Shown here: one piece after another, positions 21,578 through 33,800 of the stretch
Position numbering within the stretch: the stretch's first letter is position 1
Layout of the letters: every line of letters starts with the position of its first letter
Source of the DNA: Tribonema minus
Lineage: Eukaryota; Sar; Xanthophyceae; Tribonematales; Tribonemataceae
NCBI GenBank assembly: GCA_017506865.1
Contig: JAFCMP010000048.1
Coordinates: 124,001 to 188,000 of the forward strand
Direction: 5' to 3'
DNA: 64,000 nucleotides
Notes under the pieces: generated by a model
Databases searched by the model: none
Told to the model about the DNA's origin: nothing
What the model saw: the letters and a program-made list of their open reading frames with translations, nothing else
Translations under genes and position numbers: made by a program

Positions 21578-23930
21578 AGTGCCCGCCACAGACAGCTCAA
21601 CAGTTAATGTGTGTGTCGCCAAGTGATTGTATCATACATTTCTGCGCATGTGCAGGGACGCCATTTTCCACTGAACAGACGCCACGCTGAGGACACTGTT
21701 CTGAGGATTGTCTCAGGAGCTTGCACGCAAGCGCGACTGTGACAGCATGTGTGCTTTGGCAGTGTGCCAGCTATTGCATGGTGTACATAGCATCTGTGAC
21801 CACATCACCTGGTGTTGCTGGGGGTGGGGAGTGGAGTAGTGACCGCACACCCATGGCTCATCCCCACAAGGCAAGAACAGCACACCACTCAGCCCACGGG
21901 CCACCAATGTAATCAATTGTGTACTCTGATCTGAATGGGCTGTGGGCTTCTTTGTTTTTGTGGTGCTCTACAATTGGGATGCATCGACGCATGTTGCAGC
22001 TTGAAATTGACAAGCACTTGTTGCACTTGTTTTGCCGCACCCTGCGTTTTTTCTGTGCGACACTTTGTTGGCGCACGTAACTCATTATCGCTGTGACCTT
22101 GTATCCGCACAGTGCCGAAACGCCCAGTGTGCTCCACATCGTTTCTTCGGTTTGGTGCAGGCGCTGCTGCAGACTGTGCACGCTGCGCTGTGTCAGGCAT
22201 CTCAAGAGGTGTGCAGGTGGCAGATTATACATCCCCTATACACCTTAAATGCAATCTTAGCCAGGCTGTTTTCCAAGCCTGTACTGCTTTGAGCACTGCT
22301 TGCACGGTTTTGGGACTGCCTGTCTAGTGCAGCGGTTGCCATGGCAGCACTGGTTGGATTCTGCTTTGGTTGAGGGCTTTCTCAACCACGTTAAAACAAA
22401 GTGAGAAAGGTTGATTGTCATAGTGCATGACAGATTATGACACCCAAACTACGTGGCTTACCACCCCGTGGTTGATTTCTTCAAGATGAGGTAGAAATGA
22501 TCTTCAACACCCACTTGAAGAAAGCCAACTCTTGTAAGCTTCTGCGTGCAGGAGCTGAGAGCGCTAATGCAACGCTAGCTGCATTGAAATTGCACTACTT
22601 TCTGTGAGAGCCTGAGTCAGCACGGCTTGTGAGGAAGAGCGGCGTATTTTGTGACTGTTGCGGGAATAGGTGCTGCCGGCCTGTACCACATGGCGTGCTA
22701 GTGCAAGCTGCTGCGGGTATAAGGACAGGTGAGCGCTGATTTGAGTTGTCACTGGCAGTTCCGTTTTACTCATGGCGATGGTGCGCCACTGCACAGTGAG
22801 CCCTGATTGCCACGTGCTGAACTATCAGCAGCACTCAGGAGACACACTAAGCGACTCTCGTTGCAAGGAAGGACCTGACTGAACTGGCGGTTCTCTTCAG
22901 TGTAATGTTCCGCGAATCCCGCTGCTGACACTTACGTCTCTGACCTTCTGTGAAGCGGGAGTAGCTGCAGTCACAGCGGTGCGGCAGTTGCTGAGGGTTG
23001 TGCAACGTTTTTGGCTGTTCTGTCTGCGGCTTGGTCATCACAGCACAATGTCTTTTACAGCCGCATCCCACCGCTTCTGGATTTAGCACGTTCCTGAACG
23101 ACATGCGTGTGGCTGTTCCACGACGGAAACATTGAGAGGTGTTCATATTGAAAAAGGAACGTCACCATGATGCTTTCAAGGGCCAGCACTTCAGTGGGAC
23201 AACGTTTCGTATCACACCATCCTTTGATGGCAACTGCAACATGGCCAAGTCAAGGCCTGTGCAATGTTCGCTGCTGCTCATCTCATTGTTGGTGGCTTCG
23301 GTGTTGTCAGCATGCAAAGTCTCTTGAGGCGGCAGTCCACCACATCATAATTTCAGCAGCATCGTGCTCTGACAGACACACGTGTAGCCGCTGGTAATGC
23401 CCATGACGGGGAAGCTGGGGTTTGTTACACTCTGAGCCCAGAGCCTGACCTACCAACAAACATGAGCCACTGACACCCAGGGCCTTGTGCAGCAGCAGAT
23501 TCAGGCCTTGTGCAGCAGCAGATTCAGGTCATCATACTGGCTGGCTTGACCACATGTTGCCGCCCACCAATGTCAATGCAAGCAGCACCTCACCCTGACT
23601 GGGCCTGGCAGCGCTGCTGTGTCTTCCTGAGATATACATGTGCGCGACTTTGCAGAACAGCCTCGTGACAGTCTTCCGCAGTTGGGCCTGTGCTGCAGCG
23701 GACTCGATGATGCGTCATTTCAGCCGGACCTTCCGGTCCCCATCCATGGATTCAAAACTTCAAATCGTGCTGCCAATTGGACCGGTAAGGACGCGTTCCC
23801 GCATACTTCTTGGTAGCCTCGATGTCATCTGCCTTCCACTGCCCCCCACGCTCACCCAGGCGGCGCAGCGCGCGCGCCAATGCAACCGCTGGACGTGGAG
23901 GCCCCCCCCCCGCGCAGCTCCACGAGCACC
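21578..23930. other. 2.3-kb stretch without a recognised gene
   Basis: Less GC-rich than its neighbours and with no family match in any frame. A 23-bp tandem repeat lies at 23481-23526. An upstream VTI1 exon or 5' UTR could lie in 23640-23930, but none is needed for a full-length product. Confidence 0.4.
23481..23526 (+). repeat. 23-bp perfect tandem duplication
   Basis: Two adjacent copies of GGCCTTGTGCAGCAGCAGAT plus TCA. Confidence 0.95.
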
Positions 23931-24623
23931 ATGACCATCTTCAACAGCTACGAGGACTCCTACCTGCAGGCCGCGCGCGGCATCAACGCGCACATCAGCG
24001 CGCTGTGGTCGCTGCGCGCCGCGGCGAACGGCGGTGGCGGCGGCGGCGCGGCGGCAGCGGCGGCGCCGGAGCGCATCGTCGACGCCGCCACGCGCCTCTT
24101 CGAGGAGAGCGAGAGCCTCGCGCGCGGCATGGAGATAGAGGTGCGCAGCATGACCGGCGCGGATCGCAAGAAGTGCGGCGCCAAGGCGGCGCAGTACAGG
24201 AGCGACCTGCTGGCGCTGCGCCGCGCCTTCGACCAGGCGCGCGCGCGCGCCGCGCGTGAGCTCGGCTACGACGGCGGCGGAAGGGCGTATGAAAACGCAG
24301 CAGACGCCACGCGCGTCGCGCGGCTGCAGGCCGGCGACGACAGCCTCGCGCGCACGGCGATATCGCTGACGGACTCGCGGCGCGTGCTGGCGGAGACGGA
24401 GGATGTCGGCGCGCGCGTCGTGACGGACCTGGAGGGGCAGCGCCAGTCGCTGCTGCGCGCACGCGACAACGCGCGCGAGATCAGCTACGACACGGTCGAG
24501 GCGCGCGAGGTGCTGCGGGCCATCGCGCGGCGCGACGCGCGGCACCGGCTGGCGCTGTACGCGATCATCGCGGCGCTGCTGTGCGCGATCGCGTTCGTGT
24601 TGTACTTGAAGTTTCGCCGGTAG
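23931..24623 (+). CDS. VTI1: Qb-SNARE Vti1
   Basis: Intronless, 230 aa from the ATG at 23931. This start puts TIFNSYEDSYLQAARGI where Vti1 proteins begin. The frame is open upstream to an ATG at 23880, which would add a Pro-rich 17 residues. Residues 1-120 form the Habc-like bundle (SLARGMEIEVRSM; QYRSDLLALRRAFDQA). The SNARE helix runs from about 140 to 205: DSRRVLAETEDVGARVVTDL, then EGQRQSLLRARDN, whose Gln (GQR) is the zero-layer residue. The tail anchor IIAALLCAIAFVLYLKFRR closes the protein. Vti1 works in fusion at the trans-Golgi, endosomes and vacuole. Poly-Ala/Gly near 30-40 is a lineage insertion. GC is very high here. Confidence 0.93.
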   Translation: MTIFNSYEDSYLQAARGINAHISALWSLRAAANGGGGGGAAAAAAPERIVDAATRLFEESESLARGMEIEVRSMTGADRKKCGAKAAQYRSDLLALRRAFDQARARAARELGYDGGGRAYENAADATRVARLQAGDDSLARTAISLTDSRRVLAETEDVGARVVTDLEGQRQSLLRARDNAREISYDTVEAREVLRAIARRDARHRLALYAIIAALLCAIAFVLYLKFRR

Positions 24624-25131
24624 CGCCGGCGGCGCGCGCGCGGGGCGGGGGGGGGGGGAGGGGTGCACATTTGCGAGCGCGCGCGTGTGTGCGCGCTGGC
24701 CGAGCGCACACGGCGCCTGTTGGCGATGTGCACAGATACATATGGTTTGTAAATACTATAAGCGTGCGCTGTTGCTGGCCCACAGAGTTTGGCCCCTGTT
24801 TACTCCCATCACATAAAGTAGCAGGCCTTCCCTCTCCCCAACAAGAGGGAGAGGGATGAGTAATTGTATCATGCCAAGATTACACAACTGCCGTTCGCCA
24901 CGTGGCCCAGGAGTTTCTGCTGCTGCCAGATGCTGCATTCTGCACACGAGCATGCTTCTTCATGCGCCACATCTGTGTAAAGATGAGTTTGTGTATGAGT
25001 TTGTTTTAAACAAAAGCAAAACAGAAAGGTTCTAACTTCACAAGCCTCATGTTCAAGTGGTTGAAGTTGTATATTATGTCCTGGACCGCATGGGCTGCGC
25101 GCACGATAAATCGGGCTTGCAATAACTAAAT
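24624..25131. other. intergenic, VTI1 end to LINE 3' side
   Basis: GC-rich up to 24720, then AT-richer. AATAAA-like signals are absent near the VTI1 stop. No poly-A tail for the minus-strand LINE is seen next to 25131. Confidence 0.4.
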
Positions 25132-27660
25132 CTACGGAGGAGCCGGCGGTTCGGCGCTGGCCGGCGAGGGCCGCGGCACTTGCAACAGTGCGATGCGGCG
25201 GTAAGCGCTGACGTCGCCATCAGGGGCAATGACTGCGTTCCAGTTGTCGATCACGACACGTGTGAGCGCGCGCTGTAGCGCGAGGGAGGTGCGGCGGCGC
25301 CAGAAGGCAACGCGCTGCGCGAGATTGTAGCTGCCCTGCGAGCTCTGCTCGGCGAGTGCGTGTAGCAGCGCTTGGGTGTCGCGTGACATAGCGCCGAAGT
25401 GGTCAAAGGCTGCGGAAAATAGGGTGTGTGTAGTGGGGTCCAGGGCCCCTGAGACTACGTATGTGTCTATCTTTTCCTGCGAAGCCGATTCAAGCACGCG
25501 CTGCACATCGCGCGCGCCCCCCTGAGCCTGACGGAGGCGGGAGGGGCATGAGCTGTCACGTATGGTGACGTCTATGCAACAAGCTACTTCAAAGCCGCCG
25601 CGCAGTTTAGTGCACCGGCCTGCTGCTACCGCGTCGGCGCTCGGCTGCACTTTAGGGACTGGAAGGCAGACCTGGTTGCTGCCAAAGACGATGTCCATGA
25701 ACTTGTTGAACCCGTGGCGCGCCGCGTAGCGGCGGAAGGGGGCAAGGGTGTCCCGGTCGAGACCGCGGAGGTGGGCCACCTGCTTGAGCAGCTGAAAGAG
25801 CGCGTCTGCGAGCAAGTTGTGTCGCGTGACGTTAAGCCCTTGTGTGCAGCGGCGCAGGTGGGCACCCGAGTCCACTGGTCTATGGCACTTGGGGCACCGC
25901 GCCGCAGCGGGGGCGGGGCGCTCCACGCCCAGGTGGCGCCGCAGCGTCTCGCGGAATTCCGGCGGGGACATGGTCTCCGCTGGGTCAGTGCTCGGCAATT
26001 GCGCCAAGAAACCCATGGCCCCCTTAGAGGCGCCGCTGCGCCACGCCGCGACTGCTTCCAACGCATTTGCTGCTTCAAGCCGACGCAGCTGCGTGGCGGC
26101 GAGCGCTGCGTCTAGCACCCGTGATAGCGCCGCTTGACGCCGCGGCAGCACGGCGGCCGGCGGGGCCTGGGCAGAGCCTGGCTCGCGCGCCACCGCTGGC
26201 GCAGCAGCGCGGCGCGCGCCGGCGCGAGTCCGCATGCCCGGCCCCGCAGCTCCGCCTGCCCGTTGCAGCAGATCGCGCAGCGCCCGCCATGCGCCGTCGT
26301 CCTGGCGCCAGTCCTGGTACCAGACCGTGGGCAGGAGCAGTGCGAGGGCCGCTGCAGCCTCATCGCTGCCGCTGCGCAGCTGCTGCAGGCAGGTAGCTAT
26401 CTGGGTGAAGGTGAAGCCATAGCGGGCATGCTCTAGGACGCGGCTGCGTGCCGCGACTGGAAATGCCGCCAGTGCCGGCCCCATGCACTCGAGGGAACGT
26501 GCAGCAAATGCGGCACATGCACGGGGCGCCGCGCCCAGCACGCCAAAGCCACCACTCCCCAGCCGCAGATGCACGCGTACCTGCTGATGTGCTGGTAGCG
26601 TCACTGGGGCCTCGCCACCCCAGTCGGCGCCGCGTACCCATGCCACTGCCGCCGCCCACAGAGAGGGCGGCGCCGCCGCCGCCGAAACCGCCGGCGGGCC
26701 GCGGCAATCGTCACCCGCCGCCGGCGCGCGCTGGTGGGCCGGCGGCGTAAGACCCGCCGATGGCTCCTGCGCCAGCGCGGCCACGGCCGCTAGCGTGATG
26801 GCGTCGAAGCGCCGTAGCTCCTCGTGCGTGAGGGATGGCGCTGTATTGCGCGAGACATGCCCTGCGCGGGCGGGGACGGCAAGACGCAGAATGGAGAAGG
26901 CAGCCTGCACATCCTCCATCTGCACAAGCTCCGCAACCAGGCGGTCGGTGCCGGGGGCACGAAGGGTCGCCGCCACTTGCGCGCGCACGAAGCCCTCGGT
27001 GCCGACCGGCACCCCCATCAGCGTGATGCCGTCGTCACATACTGGTACGGGGACATTGGCGGCGGCAAAGACGGCGGCGGCGCGCTCGCGGGCGCCGCCT
27101 GAGGCCGGCACCACCGCCGCGCATTTCGTGACGTTGACCTGAATGTTGAGCTCGCTCAGCGCCTGTTGTATGAAGCAGAACGCGCGGCCAACGTGGTCGA
27201 GCACCGGCGCGTCACAGCTGGGCGTCATGATGGTGAGGTCATCGAGGTAGCCCGGAAGCGCCAGTTGCGGGAACTTGGCGCGGGCAGCCACCATGGTGCC
27301 GCGCAGTGCCAGCGCGAACAGCAGCGGCCCCAATGGGTCGCCCTGCTGCACGCCCTGTTGGGAGAGGATGATGGCGGCGTCGGCGTGCCCATCTAGGCCA
27401 AATTGTAGCCAAGGGGCCCGGCCGGGGCCGTAGATGTGCTCGACGTAGCCGTACAGGCCAGGCAGATGCTCGGCCACCGCGGTGAGGACTGCCGAGCGCG
27501 ACAGCGCGTTGAAGGCATTACTGCCGTCAATGGCAAGGAGCACGCCGCCGCACTCATGCGTGAGCTGCGCCATGAGCGCCACTCTCTCTGCGCCCCCCCG
27601 CGCGCCGACCCCAAGTTCACTCATTTGAACGTTTACGCATTGTGAAGTTCACTTCATGTT
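25100..27660 (-). mobile_element. LINE, 5'-truncated copy (approximate limits)
   Basis: The limits are set only from the ORF. I found no poly-A tract, target-site duplication or short 3' repeat, so the true ends are unknown. It lies between VTI1 and the acyltransferase gene, about 200 bp before the latter's start codon on the opposite strand. Confidence 0.6.
25132..27624 (-). CDS. LINE reverse transcriptase ORF with C-terminal nuclease-like part
   Basis: One open frame of 830 codons. RT motif A (LLAIDGSNAFNALSR) is at about 29-43, motif B (QQGVQQGDPLGPLLF) at 89-103, catalytic YLDD at about 126-129 and NIQVNVTKCAAVV after it. A zinc-knuckle-like CPKCHRPVDSGAHLRRC lies near 575-590, followed by ARHGFNKFMDIVF and FEVACCIDVTI, placed like the restriction-like endonuclease of REL-type LINEs; the Asp of CIDVT would be a metal ligand (inference). 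The NAFN signature is common in algal and oomycete LINEs. The frame starts directly before motif A, so the RT finger motifs are missing and the copy is 5'-truncated or a different start is used. No stop interrupts 830 codons, so it is recent or kept by selection. Confidence 0.85.
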   Translation of the reverse strand: MSELGVGARGGAERVALMAQLTHECGGVLLAIDGSNAFNALSRSAVLTAVAEHLPGLYGYVEHIYGPGRAPWLQFGLDGHADAAIILSQQGVQQGDPLGPLLFALALRGTMVAARAKFPQLALPGYLDDLTIMTPSCDAPVLDHVGRAFCFIQQALSELNIQVNVTKCAAVVPASGGARERAAAVFAAANVPVPVCDDGITLMGVPVGTEGFVRAQVAATLRAPGTDRLVAELVQMEDVQAAFSILRLAVPARAGHVSRNTAPSLTHEELRRFDAITLAAVAALAQEPSAGLTPPAHQRAPAAGDDCRGPPAVSAAAAPPSLWAAAVAWVRGADWGGEAPVTLPAHQQVRVHLRLGSGGFGVLGAAPRACAAFAARSLECMGPALAAFPVAARSRVLEHARYGFTFTQIATCLQQLRSGSDEAAAALALLLPTVWYQDWRQDDGAWRALRDLLQRAGGAAGPGMRTRAGARRAAAPAVAREPGSAQAPPAAVLPRRQAALSRVLDAALAATQLRRLEAANALEAVAAWRSGASKGAMGFLAQLPSTDPAETMSPPEFRETLRRHLGVERPAPAAARCPKCHRPVDSGAHLRRCTQGLNVTRHNLLADALFQLLKQVAHLRGLDRDTLAPFRRYAARHGFNKFMDIVFGSNQVCLPVPKVQPSADAVAAGRCTKLRGGFEVACCIDVTIRDSSCPSRLRQAQGGARDVQRVLESASQEKIDTYVVSGALDPTTHTLFSAAFDHFGAMSRDTQALLHALAEQSSQGSYNLAQRVAFWRRRTSLALQRALTRVVIDNWNAVIAPDGDVSAYRRIALLQVPRPSPASAEPPAPP

Positions 27661-27805
27661 GAAGGGTGTGTGTACCAGAGCTCTCAGCTGGTGATCAGTG
27701 CGACGTCAGCTCAACGTTACTCTCACAGTGAGGGGTATTCCCGCAACCTATCTCTTTGTGTGCTGAGGCGCTTCTGCTTGGCCGCTTACGCACGTTCGAG
27801 TGATC

Positions 27806-30800
27806 ATGGATCTGGCTGAAAGCGAAGGATGGGCGATCATCAGCGCTCATCTCAGCACAGCGCACGAGAATCCAACGCTCTTACTAGCGTTTGCTCTGCC
27901 CGTGGTGTTCCTGCTCATCGGCCTCACAGGTGAGCGCAGAAATGTCACCTGGGCGATGTGTGCATGTTTGCTGTCGTTGAAGTGCCCCTATTCATCACTA
28001 CCCTTGTTTGATCGCCACACGCAGCCAAGGCGCATGGGAGGCTGCGACCGACGTCTTTTACCAGCGGCGTCATGTTCGCTGGCAGCAACCCTGATGCGTG
28101 GGACTCGCCGGAGCCCATCATACATGCATGCCTCTACTATGACAAGTGTCCTACAAGGGAAGGCCTTGAGGCTGCAGGTAATTCTGATTCGCTTTCGCAA
28201 TGTCAGCAACGCAACATCTGTAGTGGAAAGTCAGGCACCACACATGCTGTGATGTGAACGTGGCGCCTAGCTGCAGATTGATTGTACGTGTGCTGCACAA
28301 GCAATGCTGACATGCCCCGTGTCTGGTGGTGTGCGTTGACTTCTACAACCATTCATTTTTGCACGTTCTGCATCGCATGCCTATGCATAGATGTTCATGC
28401 GGCTGTTTCACTCACTAAAAGGCTGTCAAACCTCAACTATTGGCATAGAGCCGCATCCTCGTTGTTGTGCGAGCTGGAAAGCAGCATACAGACATTTACT
28501 TGTACATGTACGCATGCACCTCCAATTACCTGCGTTCATCACAGATGTGCGGCATCACATCTACACATAGCATAGCGCGAGGCTGCTGCGTCTGCTGCAG
28601 CCACGCCGCGCTGTGTTGGCGCCGCCGCTGTCGGTGACACACGCCACAACCATTGCTCACCAGTGCAAGTACGTGGCGTGAGCACTTGTCTGGTTGAAAC
28701 ACACACACACTTGCACACTTTGCACACACACACACACACACTTTGCACACACACACACACACTTTGACACACACACGCACTTTGTTTCCGCACACACACA
28801 AACACACGCACACACATACACAAAGAGACTAATACACCCAAGCGCACATGCATTTGAAGAGACCAACACACATGCGTGCATACATTGGCCAACGTCATCA
28901 GCAACAGCCGCAACTACTCAACCTGCTGCTGATGCCGCCCCCCCCCTATGCCGCAGCCAAACTGATGATGGACTTTGGGAACTACAGGGGCACGGTGGTG
29001 CAGACGGGGTCGTGGCCGCGACGCACGTGGGGCTGGAAGGAAATTACCGTGCACGTTCCGGATACCATTTCGTTCATTAAGGTGGACGGGGCGAAGGCGG
29101 CGCACGAGGCGGTGGAGAGGATCATGATTGAGGATCTGCCCAAGGTGCGTGGAGCGCACCCTGGATGCAGAATCTGCTGTATGTTGCTGCATCTACATAT
29201 ACGCACACGTTGCGTGCACATCCGTTGGAAATCAAGCTTGAGCTCCGCGCTGCACTGACGGTCACGCCAACTCCACAGGTCAGCGATACGCAGGAGCGGC
29301 GCGTAGAGGTCGCGCTTCTGAACGATGAGGATTTGAGCTGAGCACTGACATGCGCTGACTGAGCGTTGTGATTACTGGCACTAGCGTGCGACATGCAGCT
29401 GCAGCGCATCAACATGCACAGTGGCAACAAACACTCCTCAAGTGCGTTGGGACCTACTTGACGGCCGTTCTTTTCAAGCATCCAAAAGTCGCTAATGCTG
29501 CAGACCCAGTGCTCATGTGTTGGATCGCAGGGCTTCAGACATTGAAGTCCTGCAATACCAGTTCCTAAAACTCTCTTCTCTGGGCCAGGCTTTGTGCAGC
29601 TCTCAAACTCACAAACTCCGGGTTACCACCAGGATGTGGCCTGTGTTTGTCTGCAAGTCCCCTACACTTGAAGATGCCACAGATAGCTCACAATGCATAC
29701 AGTGGCCCATGTAGCCACCCACGAGTGAGTCGAATAAACTGGCGGTTGTCACGCATTTGGGCTGCTGCTCATAGGTTCGTTAGTCTTGACCCAGGTTTGC
29801 GCTAATGCGCAAGCGTGGCAGTGCGACGAAGCTGCACATGGTCAGCTGCAGTTGACGATTGCCCACCTGCAGTTTGCTGCATCGCCGACTCCGAACAGCC
29901 CCATGTCCGTGCTTCATGCTACAAGTACTGTTCTGTAACTTCCGTAACGGTACGCCAGAGCACTGAGCAGTGACACGACTGCCGCCCATCGCACAAGACC
30001 TCGTATGACTGGCGACCGTGGCCAGCACCGCATGTTGCACACCATCGAGATCACCAGGCACATGCTCAGGCCCTCAGTGACAGTTACATTTACCGTGACA
30101 GTAACAGAGAGTGGAACAGCATTCACTCTGGCGCCGAAGCTGGTCGCCTACAGCCAGCAGCAACATACATGCCTACCCCCGGCCGGGCGCGAACTCGTGT
30201 AATTGGTGCCAATAGCCGACCGCGCATCGCATGACCTTGTGATCGCTACGCACATGCTTGGTGCCACTTGAATTACAGTTACAGAAAGTGTTACGGCCCT
30301 TGTCTGGTGCACGCAGGTGGACAGCCGCGGCGACCCTCTGCCGCTGTGGCACATCAACGTCATCGAGAACACCGCACCGGGCGGCGAGAGCGTGGTCCTC
30401 GTGCGCAACCACCACGTCATTGGCGACGGGGTGTCTCTCATAGGTAAGTATGATCAGTACGACATGTACACCGAATGTACATGTAAGGGTATGGGTGTGA
30501 CAGGTCCTCGTGCGCGATCAGCACGTCATGGGCGACCGGGGTGTGTCTCTTAGGTACGTATGTTCTATACGGCATGCATATCGCATGTGAGTGTACCTAG
30601 AGATAGGGTGCTTCTATACAACATGCATACCGTATGTGAATGCACATAAGGTATGGGTGGGAGAGCGTGGTCCTCGTACGCAACCACAATGTCATCGGTG
30701 ATGTTTTTCTTCTCATAGGTACGACCCATATGGCATGTATACTGCATGTAGGTGTGTATACTTATCACAACAGCATACGCATGTGGGCGACAGAGGGACG

Positions 30801-33800
30801 GTGGTCGTGGCGCGTAGTCATGACAGAGCTGGCGACGACGGCGCACTGCCATGAGTGGGCACGTCGCATACCGTACGTATGCTGCGCATTGCTCACGTCG
30901 CACACCGTGCGCAGACGACACTGCACGGCCCTCTTGCGCAAGGTGATCAGGGACTCCTCAGCAGGCTGGTTGCACGCATGCAATTGCGCTGTGTGCCACA
31001 GCTCAGGTTGATTGATCACATCATGTGCACCCCGGAACGAGAGCTGCTGGATGTGAGCTCTGATCACATTCATGAATTTGCCGTGAGTCACGGCTCAGGC
31101 GTCATTGATCACGTCATGTTCACCCAGAGTGAGGGCCTCTGGGCGCGAGCACTAATCACGTTCATGAATTTGCGCTGTGTGTCACGGCATAGGCGTCATT
31201 GATCACGTCATGTTCACGCCGGAGGGAGAGCCGCTGGACGTGAGCGGTGCTCTGCAGGAGCTTAAGGGTGGCAGCGGTGCGCGTCCAAAGAAGCCATCCG
31301 TGTTTTCGCTCATGGGCAAGGTGGGCCTGTCAAGCAATGTAGTACGCGGGCAATGTACGCTTGGCTCAGAGCATTCTGAGCGCTATCGATTGATCGTTTC
31401 ACTTGATAAGTGGGCAAGCCGGACCTGTCAAGTACACTGACGCTGAGCACATTTTCCGAGTGCCACAGTCGGTCTGTTCCAGCACATTGATGAGTGTTTG
31501 TTTGATGTACTGCACTGCATACTGTACAGTACACTGTTCTGCATACTGTACTGTACTCTACACTGTACTATACACTGTGCTTTACTGTAGACCATTACCG
31601 CATACGAAGACAACTGCCACGGTGGCACCCGTCCGGTTGGCTGCGATGAAAGTCCTGCCAGGATCTTGTGCACAACGCTCAACGCAATGTTTAAATCTGT
31701 TCAGCAGCGAGACTCCAGCGCATCTTATACACAAAAAATACCACCAATCACCGCACAACAGCGGTACAGGTGCACAGCAGCAGTAGGGCAGTACAAGGTG
31801 GACTGAGCAACGGTAGACAGACACAGAAGCTCTGGTTAATGTGCTGTCGTTCTGGAGGTGCCTCCACCGTTCTTGAACTTGAAGTATGAAGCACACCCCA
31901 ACTCGCACACAAAACATGCCCAATGTTCCTGGCCGAACCTCATTTGGAGTGCGCTTGCACTCGAGGGAGCGCTGGCTGGCGCAGCCTGGCAATCACGCAC
32001 GAGTTCCATCTTGAAGATGCCATCTTGACCGACTCACAGCCACAACTGCTGAGTTCACTCATCGGCACATCATTGCACTACCTACCCTCATCATGTCTGC
32101 CATCACAGGCGCTCTCAGGCCTGGTGCAGGTGGCGCTTGTGGGAGTGTCGCCCTTTGACAGCAAGGTGTCGCTCAACGGACCCTCGGAGGAGAAGTTGAA
32201 GTTCGGGCCGCGCTGCTTCGTCCACTTCCCCAACGTGCCGCTGGACCTGGTGAAGAAGCTCAAGGTAAGCGCCCTACATCGCTCCACCAATTAGCGCGTG
32301 GAATGCGCTGCGCAGTTCTCCAATGATGTTGAACTCAGTGAACTGTGGTTGACACCAGCGCAGGGCTGTAGTGCAAGGGTCAGCGTTGAGGGTTTGGGTT
32401 TCGAGTTTGCATTTAGCTTTCTAACCTGGTGAAGAAGCTCAGGGTGCGCGCCTTGCTTCTCGCTCCGCCCAACCGCACGTACTGTGCGCTGCGCAGTGTT
32501 GCACTGATGCCGAACTGTGTTTGACACACAAGCATGAGACTGTGGTGAAAGGGTTAGGGTTGAGGGCTTTGGGGTGTGAGCTAGGGTTTGTGACGGCGTA
32601 ACGCGGCAGACGGCAGTTCACTCCTTGCACGGCGATGCAGCGTGGCTATCGATGTGTGTGTCTGGTTAACTCAGTTATCGTCGACGGCGAGAGGATCGAT
32701 CGGTGCTGGCGCATGCCGCTGAGACGTGTCACACTGCCGTGTACTGTGACCCGTGTGTGCGCACTGGAGGGCGTAAAATTCGCAGTGAAAAGCCGGGAAG
32801 GCCATCACCAGAAGAGTGATAGTGGGACGCCTGCATTACGTCCGCTCCGAAGATGACGCGCCTACGCTGCTACAGTAGTGTGTGGGGTGCCCTTGCACTC
32901 ACCACTTTCACCTACTTTCTGTAGTACACTGCTCGTAAATAGGCCCGCTCAAACTGCCATGAATCAGCCCTCTGTGTCAGTCACGCTCCCTCATGATGCC
33001 GGCTCTGACGCCCCAGGCACTGGAGGGGTAAGCGTTAGGGTTAGCGTTAGGATTAGGGTTAGGATTAGGGCAAGGGGCTGCCATCCCCTGCTGCCCGCTG
33101 GAGCTCTGCCTCCTCGAGCGCGTTCAAGATTGCCCACTAGGGTTGGGGTTAGGGTTAGGATTAGGGTTAGGGTTAGGGTTAGGTTACATACCTTCACAAC
33201 AATCAGGGAGGTTGTAGCCCCAGCTGGTGCGTGCATGCTGACGGCACAAGTTAGGGGTTAGGGTCAGGGGTTAGGGTTAGGGTAAGGGTTCGGTCACTGC
33301 TGACGGCACTAAGCGGCTTGACATACATGCTGTGCAGGACCGCACAACATACTCTGTACCCCGAAGTAGGAGTATACTCCTTCAAACGATGAGCATGCGG
33401 TGGGTCTGCATATACAGTATGATATACTGCAAGTCTGCATAACCTCTGACTCACCCAAACCCTAACTCTATTTGGCCCAACTACAGGATGCTGCGGGTGT
33501 CACTGTCAACGACATCATGATGTGCGTCACCAGCGGAGCGTTGAGGCGGCACCTCACAGATAGGGGGACCACTCCCCCTGGCCCTCTGAAGGTGGGCACA
33601 TCTCACGCACAAAATGGAGTGCCCATCGCTCACAGCACGTGCAGTACTGAAACTTGAAGTTCATCAATGTCTGTGTGATGATCACATTGAACTTCTGTGA
33701 TTGAAGCGCTCATGTCACATGTAACGACTTTGATGATGTGTCCTGTTGAAGGATTCCTGGCACGCCTGCAGCTCGTAATATGTACAACGCCTGCTCTCTG

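Noticed and set aside
29280-29341. Possible extra WS/DGAT exon (CAG acceptor then [16 protein letters not shown])
   Set aside because: No donor in phase before the stop, and exons 3 and 4 join in frame and in homology without it.
33250-33290. True chromosome end
   Set aside because: Telomere-type units are short, degenerate and followed by the rest of the WS/DGAT gene.
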